Position numbers and translations under genes: made by a program. From SLFT01 sp964493075 (GTDB taxonomy: Bacteria; Hydrogenedentota; Hydrogenedentia; Hydrogenedentales; CAITNO01): a stretch of DNA of 5,917 bases. Each line of letters begins with the position of its first letter. The stretch's first letter is position 1. Where the stretch lies: assembly GCA_964493075.1 (NCBI GenBank), contig CAZBNU010000241.1:1-5917 (forward strand), in the 5' to 3' direction. Below are positions 5,324 through 5,917 of this stretch, piece after piece. The notes under the pieces are model-generated. The model saw only the letters and a program-made list of their open reading frames with translations, did not search any database and was not told the DNA's origin.

Positions 5324-5917
5324 TCAGGTCCACCGTGATTTCTTGCTGAGCAGTCCTTCAACGATGAGGTCCGTGGCTTCGTCCTCGTTCAGGCCGCGGC
5401 TGAGCAGGGTCTGTAGTTGTTTTGAATCCACGCTGCCGATGGCGGCCTCGTGGGTGACGTGAGCGGTGGGGTTGTGGACTTCCACGGCGGGCACCGCTTT
5501 CGCCACCGCTTCGCCAATGACGATTTCCTTGCAGTCCACGTGGCCCCGTGCCCGGTCGCCTGTGGCGATGACTTCGTTATAAATTTCCGCACGCGCCCGG
5601 TCGCGCAATGCGATATGGGACACCAATGCCGCTTTTGCGTCCGCGCCGATGAGGGAGGCTTTTTCGTGGATAATGATGGAATCATCTTCGCGGCCGTTGA
5701 TGCGGGCGGTCATTTCCACAACGCTGTTCGCATGGCACTCGGTATCATAAGAAAAATCAATACGCCCGGCACGCCCTTTTATCAACTCAAACTCCGTGGT
5801 AAATTCAGCGCCTTCATGGACAACAACTTTGGCGTAAGGCACCACGTTCACGCCGCCGTGCTTGCCGTGGACATGCCGCTCAAAATAAGCGTAGTGCGCA
5901 TTGGGTTCTATTTCTAT
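5324..5917 (-). CDS. SufB/SufD family Fe-S cluster assembly protein, N-terminus outside window
   Basis: The frame is open from the right edge to TGA at 5324, giving the last 197 residues. These proteins form the beta-helical scaffold of the SUF machinery and work in the cytoplasm with the ATPase SufC to build Fe-S clusters. The fragment covers the core and C-terminal region: GHVDCKEIVIGEA (125-137 of the fragment), AVPAVEVHNPTAHVTHEAAIG (positions 141-161) and LLSRGLNEDEATDLIVEGLL (171-190). The Cys at 129 aligns by eye with the sulfur-accepting Cys of E. coli SufB (C405), and HEA at 156-158 matches the conserved HEA motif. Residues 170-190 lack the FY-x-x-x-RG aromatic pair of classical SufB, which suggests the short SufBD type of anaerobes; this is an inference. 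sufC is expected upstream, outside the window. The dehydrogenase follows 13 bases downstream. Confidence 0.88.
   Translation of the reverse strand: MEIEPNAHYAYFERHVHGKHGGVNVVPYAKVVVHEGAEFTTEFELIKGRAGRIDFSYDTECHANSVVEMTARINGREDDSIIIHEKASLIGADAKAALVSHIALRDRARAEIYNEVIATGDRARGHVDCKEIVIGEAVAKAVPAVEVHNPTAHVTHEAAIGSVDSKQLQTLLSRGLNEDEATDLIVEGLLSKKSRWT

Larger units (their letters stand above)
5035..5358. repeat. Duplicated suf-dehydrogenase junction on both sides of the gap
   Basis: 5035-5192 (158 bases) and 5203-5358 (156 bases) align end to end in the same orientation. The first 54 bases (5035-5088 and 5203-5256) are identical. The rest carries scattered substitutions, many in third codon positions, and a 2-base length difference in the spacer between the genes. 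Each copy holds a suf 3' end and a dehydrogenase 5' end. Confidence 0.92.

Noticed and set aside
5203..5358. Genuine tandem paralogue of the dehydrogenase
   Set aside because: Possible in principle, but both copies break exactly at the N run, both carry the neighbouring suf end, and only ten Ns separate them. A strain-variant contig join explains all of this more simply.
5158..5361. Minus-strand frame that reads across the N gap
   Set aside because: It joins the dehydrogenase start from one side to the suf C-terminus from the other through unknown bases, so it is an artefact. Its first 17 codons also precede the true ATG at 5310 and overlap the suf gene.

Overview
All supportable genes in this window lie on the minus strand, so transcription runs from high to low coordinates. 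The sequence looks like a bacterial chromosome fragment of moderate GC, with Shine-Dalgarno-type ribosome sites, a recognisable sigma-70-type promoter and intrinsic terminators. The ten-N gap and the near-identical sequences on both sides of it suggest a draft assembly, probably from a mixed-strain or metagenomic sample. The gene set (a short SufB/SufD-type Fe-S assembly protein, NADP-type glutamate dehydrogenase, a D-2-hydroxyacid dehydrogenase and a PEP/pyruvate-binding ATP-grasp protein with a KaiC-like front end) fits an anaerobic heterotrophic bacterium. I cannot name the phylum from the sequence.

Layout from the right edge leftward. 5917-5324 is the C-terminal 197 residues of a SufB/SufD family Fe-S assembly scaffold. 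It is followed after 13 bases by the first 36 codons of a D-2-hydroxyacid dehydrogenase (5310-5203). Ten Ns interrupt the sequence at 5193-5202. Past the gap the same junction appears again in a diverged copy: the last ten codons and stop of the suf gene (5192-5158), then a complete dehydrogenase (5142-4177). The simplest reading is one suf-dehydrogenase operon seen twice, because contigs from two related strains were scaffolded end to end.

4176-3787 is a 390-base intergenic region. It holds a likely terminator for the dehydrogenase, a degenerate 10-bp tandem repeat, a good promoter for glutamate dehydrogenase, and a palindrome at the predicted transcription start. 3786-2446 is a full-length gdhA, followed by its own intrinsic terminator (2419-2376) and an 18-bp-stem REP-like palindrome (2350-2304). 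From 2246 to the left edge runs an open frame of 748 codons. It encodes a protein with a degenerate RecA/KaiC-like N-terminal part and a PEP synthase/PPDK-type ATP-grasp domain; its C-terminus lies outside the window.

Functionally, gdhA links ammonium assimilation to 2-oxoglutarate. The dehydrogenase probably interconverts a 2-oxoacid such as glyoxylate or hydroxypyruvate with its D-hydroxyacid. The suf gene belongs to Fe-S cluster assembly. The large PEP/pyruvate-binding protein has no assigned reaction. I see three transcription units: suf-dehydrogenase, gdhA alone, and the PEP/pyruvate-binding gene with whatever follows it. No RNA gene, CRISPR array, transposase or phage gene is visible.
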